A DNA stretch of 64,000 nucleotides, taken from positions 10,186,001 through 10,250,000 of the forward strand of contig JAWUZG010000032.1 of NCBI GenBank assembly GCA_036785705.1, in the 5' to 3' direction. The notes below the pieces were generated by a model. The model had not been told where the DNA came from and did no database searches. It was given only the letters and a program-made list of their open reading frames with translations. A program made the position numbers and the translations under genes. Shown here one piece after another: positions 53,783 through 64,000 of the stretch. This stretch comes from Acanthornis magna. Lineage: Eukaryota > Chordata > Aves > Passeriformes > Acanthizidae. How positions within the stretch are numbered: the stretch's first letter is position 1; each line of letters begins with the position of its first letter.

Positions 53783-54957
53783 AGTGAAGGTCTAAGTAGG
53801 TCTGGGTCCAATGTGTAACACAGTGGTTATTGGTCCCGAGTGGAAAACAGAATGAGACACTGGTAAGCTGTGCTGGAGGTACAAGGAAATTTCTGTTTCA
53901 GTTTATGTTTGGTGTACAGGTCACCCTTGACAGGAGTCAGTGTCTGTGCCAAACACTTCAGTTTGGAGAGAAGGAGACAAGTGTGAGGCAGAGAGACACC
54001 TGTGAGTTACAAACATGGTGAGATTTGTGTTTGCACCAATGAAACAGGCAGGAAGATGAGATGTTGGCATGTGGAGGAGAAAGGGCTCATGCCCAGTAAG
54101 ATTCAGGTGGTTGCTGGTAAGGTGAAAAATGTCATGGGTGGCAGGTGAACACGAAGCTGAGAGAGAAGAGTGTATTGAGTGAACAGGGGAGAAAAAACAA
54201 AGCTTCAGGCCAGGTAAAATCGGAAATTTTGAGGAGTATTTGTTGTTTTTATAATAGGATATAGATCATGCTATAACATGCTGTATATAGTAATTTTTTG
54301 ATGTATTTATTAAAAAATGTGTTGGAGCGAGAGACAAGACCTACAGGAAATATGATTAGGGAAAGTTCAAATGGGTGGTGAGTAAAGTCAGAGAAAAGCG
54401 ACAAGTTGGGCAGTAGGGAACAGAAAAGGGACTAGAAGCAGTCAGTTTGTGCAGGAGAAAATATTGGTATGGAAGCAACTAAGTCTACCATTTGAAGTCC
54501 TTTGATTAATGGTTGCATTTCTTTTACAGAAACATGGCCTTTTTTTTCCTCTAAATATTAGTTGATAAATCATATTGCTGCCTGTTTCACAGCTTACAGG
54601 AACTATGTCTTGCTTGTCTTTGGCTCTTAAAACAGCAGTTCACACTGAATAAAAAAAGTACAGTAATAGCAATAATATAGACATATTAACATCCAAATTC
54701 ACTCAGAAGTCCAGTATTTTGCAATATGAGTACATCCAGCAGTAATTTCATCTTTATAAAATAATCAAACCAGGTATTGCCCATGCTAACGAAGCAGTTC
54801 ACCCCCAAACATTCAAAAGTATCCTGGGCTTCAAATGTACTACCACAGTAACATTGCTGCATCAAGAACTTTGGAGCTTGAAGAGTTAGATATGTTGCTT
54901 ACTATTCAACCTTAATTTGTCCTGCTTGTACAGAGGGTATAAATTTTAATAATGGAT

Positions 54958-54982
54958 TTATATGTCATGTGATGACATATAA
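54958..54982. repeat. Perfect 11-bp inverted repeat with 3-nt loop
   Basis: Arms 54958-54968 and 54972-54982 are exact reverse complements around GTG. Part of the right-hand sequence ('tgtcatgtgatga') recurs immediately downstream at about 54988-55000. Confidence 0.9.
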
Positions 54983-57900
54983 TGATGTGTCATGTGATGA
55001 TTAATGAAGTAACCAGAAAACATTTCTAGACTACTCAACTTCAGCTGTTCTTCTAATCAACACTTGCTAGATTCCCTGTAAACTCCTCTCTTCCCTTTAC
55101 TCAGACAAAACTATCCACAGCCACATGCTAAAATGCCTGTCTTGACTTTATTGTTTGAAGCGCGTATTCCCAAAATCCATGATGAGCTGACTGACAGCTT
55201 TTCCCCGCTGAGGTGCAGGTGGGGCTGAGGCCACAGCCCAGTGCCAGGCTGCTCCCTCTGGAACACCTCCGTGCGATGGGTGCCTGCAGGGCTGGCGAGG
55301 CACCCGGAGAGCCTCAGGTACTTCCAGCTTTATGGAACAGCTGAACGTTTTTCAGGTCACAGCTTCAGCAGAGCTGCTTAAGGTTTGCCAACAGGTTTTT
55401 AGCTCTAGCTGTTGCCTCCGTGGGCATCTTAAATATTGCTGTTTGCATTTTCAATTATTATTTGTCATTTAAAAAAAAAAGAGTGGTAAGAGCAGATCTT
55501 GGTAAAACACCTGCTTATCTTGTGGAAAAAAAACTTGTCTGAGCTTTGTGTGATGATGCGTTTGTGTGGCGTGGGTGAACAGGACAAAATACTGCATTTT
55601 ACTAAGCTTTTTCTCATACATGCTGTAGCGGCTGGTGAATAGTTACTTACGGCTGTGTCACTTAGAAGGCAGCGCTTTTTCTACTAATATGAACTCATGA
55701 CAGGGCATAATATTTTTATAACATTACATCAGGTGTTTAATTTCAAGGCTGAACCGTTTGAGTTGAACTGGGAGAGTGAAAATGTGATCTGCATTGCCAT
55801 CTACTGGATTTCTAAGGAAGTAAAAATATTATTTCATACTACATTTAAAAATAATTTAAAATGTAACTGTGCATGAAAGAGACACAAATCTTTGGCATTT
55901 TAATAAAATCTGTGCAGACAGAGCATAAACATGCAAATTTTGAAACTTTCTACTCAGCATATATGTGCAAATATTTCAGATAGGTATTTAAAACAGCAAA
56001 ATAGAATTTAAAACAGCAAAAGAAGCAATGACATTCTGTTAAAAAAATTTCAGTCTTGCATTGTAATTTCAATAATTAAAATAATAAGAAATCCAATAAT
56101 ATGAATATAAATATACATTTTGGTCCAGCTTCAAAGAAGCCTACAACATAAAAGATAATTTCTGTGTGGCTTGATGTAACACTTTTTGATCAGTCAATGT
56201 TATAAATGGCCCCAGTGTGCATTGTTATTCCTCCTAATGATATCGGTGAGCTGTCTGAAAGTTATGTAAGATATTTTTCACGTAAGTGTTCTCCAAGGCT
56301 TACAGTTATTGCTAAGTATATGAAGACATGAGTAAAGCTTTGAAGAATTGCCTATCAGTATTTTTTTTACTAATTTACACTGTAAAAGTAAAATACTGAA
56401 TATTCAAATGAAAATATGGTACATGCATGACACAGCTGAAGCAGGGGTTTTTGTGACATTGAAAAAAAAACAGGGAGGAAGCCATTATGTTTTCTTGGAG
56501 AAGAAAAACACTAGAAACCTCAACATATGCTGAGTTATGTGTGTTTTGAAAAAGTGAACAGATTAAGTCTGTCACTGTAGACATGCAAACTGCATGTTGG
56601 TTTCTGTGCACTATGGGTAGGGATGCCAATCTCTCATGTACGTGTGGTGAAGTCCTGAGGCTGATGTGCCTCTCCAAGCGGCTCAGTCCCTTCCCGTATT
56701 TTAGCAACAGAAGTGTTTGGTTTGGTTTAGTCATTGGAGATGTGATGTGCACAAAGATTCTCCCATGGTGTGATTTTTTTGATCATGCATGTGTGCCATG
56801 CCTGTGAGTGTGAAGTAGCAGCACCCTCCCAGCCACATCAGCTTGTGCGGATGCAGCTCCTTTGTTAAGAGTGGTCGGAGGTCTGTACAAGTGAAATATC
56901 TCAATAATGTCTTGGAGTAAGCTGATCCCTCAAGTGCCATTCACCTCAGCAGTAGAAGGAGATAAATGTTTGGGTGCATGATGAAAAATCCTATGGGTAT
57001 ATGCATGTATCCCTCTTGCAGAGTAGCCTGGTTGCTCTTTCTGTCAGAGGGGATTGAATTGGTATCTGCCTCAAGGGTCTGCCAAGCCATTATATCATGT
57101 GCTGTTACTAGGTCTTTAGCCTAACCTCTAGGTGCTTGTCTACGTTAAGGAATATTTAATAGATTAAAATTTTCCTTACATCTGATGAAAACGTGCTCAA
57201 TAGCCTGGAAGTTAGGGAGGAAATAAAAGCTTTCAGTTCTTGCTTAATATACTTCTATTATATACTTCTATACCTCAAGACTATTGAGAGGGCTTTGCTG
57301 CTGCCATTATGGAATAGCCAAAGATACAGACATCCAGCTTTTTCCTCAAAAAGGTAGGAAAGGTGGTTAAAAAAGAGCTAATTGAACCAGACCCGCCGTG
57401 AGCTGAGTAAGATCCTTTCTGCTCTGTAAAATGTGCAGTCATTTCCTCCAATTCCATTCTTGCTATAGGTAAAATGTCAGAGGTTCCCCAGTGGTGCCAT
57501 GTATGATATGCAAGATAAAGGTTTCAAACACCTCATAGTAAAATATATCTCTCTTACATGGATGCAGAAATTAACAAATCTATAAACAAGTGATACTTAT
57601 AAAGAACTGAAATCTCATCTCACTTAAGTATTGCCTAGTTGGTAACATGTTCATCTACCCTTTGGTGCACACAGAAAGACAAAACATAATTGTATTAATA
57701 CTCTTCCTAAGCTTCATATGAGAAAGATGAAATTCAAATGTAGACGGTCTAATTGGAAAAGAGCAGGAAGAGGGGCAGTGCTTGCTGTTATCTTCTCTTT
57801 CCACATCCAGGGCTTTTGGTTTTACTTTAGTGGAGGAGAACTGAAATTAGTTTCCATGGTTTCTTTTTTAATAGAATATTTGATATAGTAAGAAATTTAC

Positions 57901-58556
57901 CTACAGACCTCTCCATTATTTAATTGCATTCTTTGAGCTGGTTATTATACAAATTCCTGAATGTCTTCAGTTGTTTTTATGCATTATAAGTGAGCAGCTG
58001 TGTAAGATAATTCATATGTGTAATCCAGTTATATGGCCAAAAGTATTAAGTTTGCCTAGTATTTTGCCTAATTCTTTGACCTACTTTTCTCATCTTACTC
58101 AGTACCAAAAAGGTTTTTTAAGCAGGTTAGTAAAAAATACAATAAAAACAAAACCCCTTGCTGCTCCTGCCAAGTTTTCTATTAGCATAAAGCATTAAGT
58201 ATAATGCATCATGTTTGTAGTTAAGGAGAATAGATTATTTGGCTGCCTAACTTTTGCTGTTGCTGCATCCTCACTAGAATGTGCCCATGTGAAGTCACTG
58301 GTTTTAGTGTGAGGGCTGGTTAATTTATGTATTTACAAGCAATGATATTCCTGTCCAACTGAATTATGTGTATTTATGCGTATTATGTGTATTTTACACA
58401 TACAGAATACAGAATTACAGAATATCTGTGAGTTAAGTTGAATTGTCATTTTTTAGGCTTGAATATCCTGTTAAAGTAAAAATACCCACTTTGCCAAAAC
58501 AAGTTTTCATACAAAGAATACTGATTACTTACATCTTAAAAGTCCAGAAAAGTTCA

Positions 58557-58573
58557 CCACACACACACACACA
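58557..58573. repeat. Short (AC)n repeat
   Basis: About eight AC dinucleotides. Confidence 0.9.
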
Positions 58574-59460
58574 AGCCCACAGAAACATGGAATTGTGTCA
58601 CTAAAAATACACTGGTTAAATGGTGTGAGTCTCAGTGCTAATTGAGGGAGTAGGTAGCTCAAAGCAGGTAATAGAGATAAAGGTTATCACCAAGACCTCT
58701 ACAGACAACACAGCTACTCTTTCCATTTATTAAAATCAATAAACCCTGTTTCTATTCATAATCTGTGTAGATGCTTATGATTTTTTAAATGTTATCCATG
58801 GAGATGCAGATTTGAAGGAACAGCTGGAAAAGCCTGGGTTCTACGTAGCATGGTGCAAAGCCCAAGCTGTGCCCTGCTGGACTCTCCTCCTTAGGCTGTC
58901 TGATGTCTTTGCCCGAACTTATGACAATAAAGGTCAGGAATTGCAGTGCTGTCCTGGTGCACCTACAGCAATGTTTCTTCCTTGTATGATTTGATGACTA
59001 ATAAGATAATTAACAGCTAAAATACTAGCCTTTTAAATTAAGCTTCAGGGTGGGGTAAATGAAGCTTCACAGCAGCTGTGCTTGGTACTGCTTTAAATAG
59101 GGTGATCCTGCTCTTTGCTGCTCCCTTTATATCTGGCTTTGGGAGCTCACATCCTACATTCCTCCTAGGTCTCTGGGAGCAAAATGATAGGAATCTTTTT
59201 TTTCTCTTTTTGGGGGGAGAATTAATTTTCTTTTGATTTAGATTCATGGGTTAGGTCACTGAGAGGGATCTGGTGAATGTTGAAATTGGTGCCTAAGAAG
59301 TTGCAGTACACAGCCAGGATTGGTAGAGTATCTGGATTGCCCCTTTTGGAAATGCCCAGACCCTCTGAAATGTCTTTGACAAGAAAGTTTCATAGAAACA
59401 AACAGGAGAACATTTTTTTCCTCAGGGAAAACATAATAAGAAAGATATTATCACAAGGCA

Positions 59461-59462
<2 letters not shown>

Positions 59463-59521
<59 letters not shown>
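59463..59521. repeat. (ATT)n microsatellite
   Basis: About 19 pure copies of ATT. The poly-leucine frame crossing it is an artefact. Confidence 0.97.
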
Positions 59522-59522
<1 letters not shown>

Positions 59523-60365
59523 CTGAGTTACATCATTATTAATGCTGAGTTATAGAAGGGGAAGTGAAGGCCAGAGGGCTGTGTTCTCTTCCCCGGGCTG
59601 TGATTAGGAGGTGAGTCTGCTGTGTAGCAGCATGCTTAGCCAATTGGTGGGCATAGGGTCAGTGTGTTTGTTATTTGGGGCACCGGGAGGAGAAGTGCTG
59701 CTTCTTTCAACACCAGTCTTCATCATAGAAGTACCTCTGTACCTGCTAATGCTTCTATACAATCCTACAGCTAAACTGGAAGAAATATCTGTAATGAGGG
59801 GATAGCAACATTAAATACTCTCTCATATGTAACAAGAGAAAGCACAACAGATTGTTAATATATAGATTTGAAATAAAAAGGTGTTCTTATATTCTTGTAA
59901 GGTCAATGTGATTGTAGACCGTGTTTTGAAATATTTGTTGTATGTGTTAGCAATCTAGATTTTGAAAGCACTGAAACTGAATATTGATTTACATATTTTG
60001 ATTACACCTGATGTATAAATTAAGTTGGTTAAAAGGAAATGTGAATTTGATCACACAATTATTTCTTTTATTCAGTACATGGTAGACAGTTTTGTTTAGT
60101 ATATGTGTTTGGATCAACTTTTGGTCAAGTGAAATGATTTGCCTGTAATCTTTGAAGTAAATCTTCAAGAATAAAAATGTCTATTATTTTTTTTCCTTTA
60201 GATTGCCCTATACAGTCTTCTGTGTGCAGTGTGTATTTGAGATGAGGTACATATAGTATTGTGAACAGGCCCAGAATATTAGGTAGAGTTGCAAACTGAA
60301 AGAAATACAGAGTAGTATTCTTTCCTCCTATTCGTGCTATATAAACTTTTTTCTCATCTATGCAG
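59522..60365 (+). other. RIMS1: RIMS1 intron, 3' end
   Basis: Intronic sequence leading to the acceptor of the zinc-finger exon. It ends in the pyrimidine-rich 'cttttttctcatctatgcag' at 60346-60365. No other exon is seen here. Confidence 0.75.
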
Positions 60366-60579
60366 GAGGTTGCATCAACAATTTGAAAGCTATAAGGAAC
60401 AAGTAAGAAAGATAGGGGAAGAAGCCCGCCGTTACCAGGGAGAGCACAAGGATGATGCTCCAACATGTGGAATTTGTCATAAAACAAAGTTTGCAGATGG
60501 TTGTGGCCATTTATGCTCTTATTGCCGGACCAAGTTCTGTGCTCGATGTGGAGGTCGTGTCTCTCTGCGATCAAACAAT
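60366..60579 (+). CDS. RIMS1: RIMS1 (RIM1) internal exon: N-terminal helix end and zinc finger
   Basis: RIM1 is a presynaptic active-zone scaffold. Its N-terminus binds Rab3 through helices next to a zinc finger, and the zinc finger binds Munc13. This 214-nt exon begins with one base that completes a Trp codon from the previous exon in known RIM1, then encodes 71 residues. Residues 1-28 form the helix ('RLHQQFESYKEQVRKIGEEA'). Residues 34-61 hold three zinc-binding pairs: C34xxC37, C50xxC53 and C58xxC61, plus C46. It ends 'RVSLRSNN' at a strong GTAAGT donor (60580). The fourth pair (C-N-L-C in known RIM) must lie in a later exon beyond the window. I chose RIMS1 over RIMS2 because, from memory, RIM2 reads GEESQQQQ and CGHNCSYCQ here, whereas this exon reads GEEARRYQ and CGHLCSYCR. 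The start is set by the splice acceptor; an in-frame ATG at 60334 is intronic. Essentially identical to mammalian RIM1 as I remember it. Confidence 0.95.
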
Positions 60580-62206
60580 GTAAGTCTTCTGAAGTGTACT
60601 CTTAAGAAAAAGCCTCCTTGACATTGTCATGCTGCAGATTGTTCACCTTAAGTTTGGCATTTCATGATTCATTTTATTTAAGTGTTTCATTCATTGCTTC
60701 ATTATGAGGTGTGTGTAAAGTAAAACAATGTATTTAATGATTGTGGAGATACTTGGGAATCACAGAGCTAATTAAAGCAAAAAGGAATAATAGTGTATAG
60801 TTCTACTAAGTGAAGGCTTGAATAAAACATACTTGTTTTTCATAGAATGAAAGAAGAAACCCTTTTGCTCAGGTACAACTCAGCATTAATAAATTTTTAC
60901 TGAACTCTTATTTAATCAGATTTTTTTGTTTTCCAAGAGCTTTTCATAAACATTTATAGATTTCTTTTACATGAAATCAGTCAATTTTTTGGTTAGAAAA
61001 AAAACCCCAACCACTTTTCTTAGCACAGTGAAAGTGTTATGCCAATGTATTCTAAATTTACTTAAAGAATTAAACTACAGATTAATCTGGATTAAGTATC
61101 CTACTTTTCAGCAGGTGAGCTGAATTATTCTCCCTCTGATCTGCATGAGTTAGCTGCAGAAGCTTTCCACAAAACCAAACGATATCCAAGAGTACCCTCT
61201 GGTCAGTCAGTCCCTTCCAAACCTCTGGCTACTCTCTCGTACATCAGCAGTGGGATCTAAATTTGGAATACTGTTATCCAGTGATTATTTTTGGCTGGTC
61301 ATCAAGAGCTGTGGTGTGTTATAAAACATTTTGCACATGTTTTTTTATTATTATATTAATAGCTTTGTTATCTGTCATGATATGAGGCAACTTTCTCATA
61401 TGGCTTTAAGATGCCAGGCATTTGTAGGGTAAATTTATCAGTGCTCTTGGTATCAACACAAATTCACTTAAAAGAGAATGCAGATTTAATAGCAGATAAT
61501 CATGTTCACAAGGGAGCTCGTGTATGGCCTTTTCACTTCTTTAAGATGGACATCAACTGAATAGGCCTTCTGAAATTTCATGTAAACCAAAAATAATCCC
61601 TCAAAAAGATGCGTTTTGTTTTTATTTTAGAAGTTTACCATAGTCTCGATGTACTTGTGAGTCCATTAAATTAAATTCAAATTCTGAAGAAAGCTATATA
61701 GGTGAATTGAACAAAAATTTGCATGTATTAATATATTAGTAAAAATAGATGCATTACATTGTATCACCCGTAGGTGGTGTCATTACAGCAAGTCTCTGAA
61801 AATATAGTTTACTTTGATATGTTACGTTATACTATTAATGAATGCATGTGATACAGCTTATCTTTACTCATATACTTACTTTATATATTTTAACCATTTT
61901 TCACCCACTATTTCAAGTCATAGAAATGGAAGAGTGTTAATTTGTTTGTAACTTGCATTTTGTTTCTTATATTGTTTATGCTTCTGTGGGTCAGGGTGGG
62001 AAAACATGTTTTCAACGTATGCAGTGATGTAATCTTTTTATTTAAAGCTCTTTTTTTTCTTAATTTTATGTTTTTGTCTCTTCGTAGAGAGTTATTAGAA
62101 TTGCATTTCTTTGAAATCTGTCTATTAACACTTGCCTATTTTATTCTTTATCTCTTCTTTTTTTCTTTTCTCTTTTTATTCTGCTTCCTTGGATGCTTTC
62201 CCAAAG
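60580..62206 (+). other. RIMS1: RIMS1 intron between zinc-finger exon and microexon
   Basis: 1.6-kb AT-rich intron with a strong 5' GTAAGT donor and a long 3' polypyrimidine tract. No other exon or mobile element is recognised. Confidence 0.75.
62138..62206 (+). promoter_or_regulatory. RIMS1: Extended polypyrimidine tract with UGC motifs upstream of the microexon
   Basis: About 55 nt of almost unbroken C/T (62138-62190) precede the AG at 62205-62206. UGC triplets lie at 62182-62184 and 62194-62196, the latter about 9 nt before the acceptor. UGC close to the 3' splice site is the established binding context of the neuronal microexon activator SRRM4 (nSR100). Regulation by that factor is inferred, not shown. 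Confidence 0.6.
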
Positions 62207-62218
62207 GAGGACAAAGTG
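62207..62218 (+). CDS. RIMS1: RIMS1 12-nt microexon encoding Glu-Asp-Lys-Val
   Basis: After the acceptor 'gctttcccaaag' come twelve bases, GAGGACAAAGTG (EDKV), followed by a GTTAGA donor at 62219. The phase is 0 in and 0 out, so it can be included or skipped without shifting frame. In the RIM1 protein as I remember it, SNN at the end of the previous exon is followed by EDKV and then VMWVCNLC. RIM2 lacks these four residues and goes directly to VMWVC. The match in sequence, phase and order is too specific to be chance at this position. The four residues fall between the third and fourth cysteine pairs of the zinc finger. The donor is weak (T at +3), which fits alternative use. The next exon is not in the window. 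Confidence 0.85.
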
Positions 62219-64000
62219 GTTAGAATCCATGCTTTTTATAATTTATTATTATGATGTTGTTAGTTAACTGGGATACATATTAATGTGAAAAACTGAACTG
62301 AAATTTCAAAATCATCCATAGGGGAGGGGGGAAGAACAGGAATCCTAACACCCAGGCCCTACACATCCCGTAGCTGAACACAGGCCTTAAAGACAGCTCA
62401 ACAAGGAAACCCAAGACTATTGTCAGAATGATGACAAAAGAAATTAAGAACTGAGAATTATTTATAGGCTAGGAAGTAGAGGAGGCAATAAAGTATAACA
62501 AAATTTTATTTCACAAAAATGTCTTTAGTTAACAATTTAGACCTTTTGCATGCAAGGTCCTTCCATCAGCTTCAGGAAATCTAATTTAGTATTTTAATTG
62601 TAATTATACATTGTTTTACATGGTTTGTTGTGTTTCACTTCTAGCTGCATCAGAAATTCAGGGAATTCTTGTAAAAATCAGCTTTTTTATTTGCAGTGTG
62701 AATAATATATATAGGCAAACAAACCAGACATAAGTATAGTGAGCCAGGTGGAGTGAATTATCATTGAATGCATAGTTATCATTTAGAAAATCTGCAGAAC
62801 CTTTAGGATCAAGTACAGGCATATTCACCACTAGTGCCTGTGCCTTATCTCAAATAGGTGAGGGGAGTTCCCTGCTCAACTCTGCACCCTGTGCATGACA
62901 GAAGGGGTGGCAATACTTGAGCAGAGTAGTGCATGTCCATTTACCACCTCTTCTTGGGCAGCTCTGCAAAAGGTGGTATTCCAGATTTTTGATTGGAGAA
63001 TGAAGTAGTGGAAATTAGCTAGCTTTGCTGGCACCTCAGCTGAAACAAGTGTAAATTAATTACAATCCAATGTAGTTTTCTATGCCTTCTTTGAGTTATG
63101 TGTGTGATATGAAATGGTGTAATGCCCCTGTTTCAATAGTAGCATACCTGTAACCTGAAATTTAGTACTGTTCAAAACCCAGAGAAAATTATTTCTGTCG
63201 CATCTGAGTAGTGCAGCAGGTTTTTTCTATGTCAGTAGTGTTCTGAGAGCATGGTTGTTCTTCTAATGGCTATGAAATAGAACTTGCTACATCTCATTAC
63301 CCTGGTTTTTGTGTGGTATTCCGAATAAAGTGCTAAAATAATCCAGTAATTCTGGATCTTTTCCATTCTATCTAAATGGCTTAGGATAGAGTGAAAGAAG
63401 TTTCAGCTTGATACTAATTTCTTACTAAAGCTGTGCATCATTGATGCATCCACTGGGGTGTATTAAAACATTACTGCACTTGCAACAGCGTCTTCTTTAG
63501 GGTTAGAAACAGCACAGCACTCAAGTGCCCTAAAGTGCCACTTAGGTACAATTTAGCCACCTAGGTTTTGGAGAGTAATTCAGGTGAACCTCACCTGACC
63601 TTCTTATATGCTCGAGGCATCCTTCACCCTTCAATTTGAAACAAAAGCTTGGCTACATAACAGAAATTGTGATAGTGTCTGCATGCAGGAGACTGTGTCT
63701 TTGATCAGGGGAAAGCATAGGTGTTTGTCTTTGAATAATGTCATTTGTGATCCAGAAAACAGACTCCACTGCACTAAAGTGCTCTGAAGATGTGTTCTGA
63801 AGACATATCGGACTCGTTTGGATTGCCCTAAATTTGATTAAATACGTCCTTATTATTTGCACTTGTCTTAGTTTAGGTTTTACTGTGTTGAACTCCAGGC
63901 TTCCACATGTCAAGAAAATGCCCTAATAATAATTTGTGAAAATAAATTCTATATGGTGTGATAAAGCTGAGCTACATCTCTTTAACAGCTAAAATGTTAA
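62219..64000 (+). other. RIMS1: RIMS1 intron, 5' part
   Basis: Starts with GTTAGA. I searched for the expected next coding segment (VMWVCNLCRK) and did not find it, so this intron continues past the window. No mobile element is recognised; a short G-rich run lies near 62321-62332. Confidence 0.7.

Larger units (their letters stand above)
53406..59462. other. Unique non-coding sequence
   Basis: 6 kb without a recognised gene. It holds a G/T-rich run (53700-53780), a small perfect palindrome (54958-54982), a modest GC-rich patch (55190-55320) and a short AC repeat (58557-58573). Confidence 0.5.

Noticed and set aside
59277..59555. Protein with a long poly-leucine stretch
   Set aside because: Translation of the ATT microsatellite.
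60125..60574. 149-codon open frame on the minus strand
   Set aside because: It is the reverse complement of the RIMS1 zinc-finger exon and its flank. The plus-strand reading is a clear protein-family match.

Overview
This window is vertebrate nuclear DNA, almost certainly from a bird. It is mostly AT-rich, gene-poor sequence with at least nine degraded CR1 LINE fragments, one avian-type endogenous-retrovirus LTR and several microsatellites. There are no Alu- or B1-like SINEs and no bacterial gene organisation. The LTR type suggests a neognath and possibly a passerine, but I cannot fix the species.

The only gene I can name is RIMS1 (presynaptic active-zone scaffold RIM1), on the + strand at the right end. 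One complete internal exon (60366-60579) encodes the end of the N-terminal helix and most of the RIM zinc finger. About 1.6 kb downstream lies a 12-nt microexon (62207-62218) encoding Glu-Asp-Lys-Val. It sits behind a long polypyrimidine tract with UGC motifs and would insert four residues inside the zinc finger, just before its last Cys pair. That last pair is encoded beyond the window. I found no earlier RIMS1 exon, so about 60 kb to the left is either a long 5' intron of RIMS1 or its upstream flank.

Layout: 1-3400, two CR1 copies; 3.4-14.4 kb, unique sequence with TTTTA and AAAG microsatellites; 14.4-15.5 kb, CR1 reverse-transcriptase region; 18.6 kb, an unidentified exon-like segment on the minus strand; 20.4 kb, CCTT/CCCT microsatellite; 21-27 kb, three CR1 pieces; 30.3 kb, a GC/CpG-rich patch; 34-35 kb, CR1; 36.7 kb, polypurine tract; 38.26-39.32 kb, solo LTR with a near-matching target-site duplication; 43.1 kb, a second CpG-rich patch; 44.9 kb, ancient CR1-like copy; 51.5 kb, exact 37-bp duplication; 53.3 kb, CR1 tail; 59.5 kb, ATT microsatellite; 60.3-62.2 kb, RIMS1 exons.

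The best leads are the in-frame RIMS1 microexon inside the zinc finger, the antisense exon-like segment at 18.6 kb, and the two CpG-rich patches that could be alternative promoters or enhancers. Every CR1 copy I recognised lies in the same orientation as RIMS1. All repeat and gene names come from memory of the families, without database searches.
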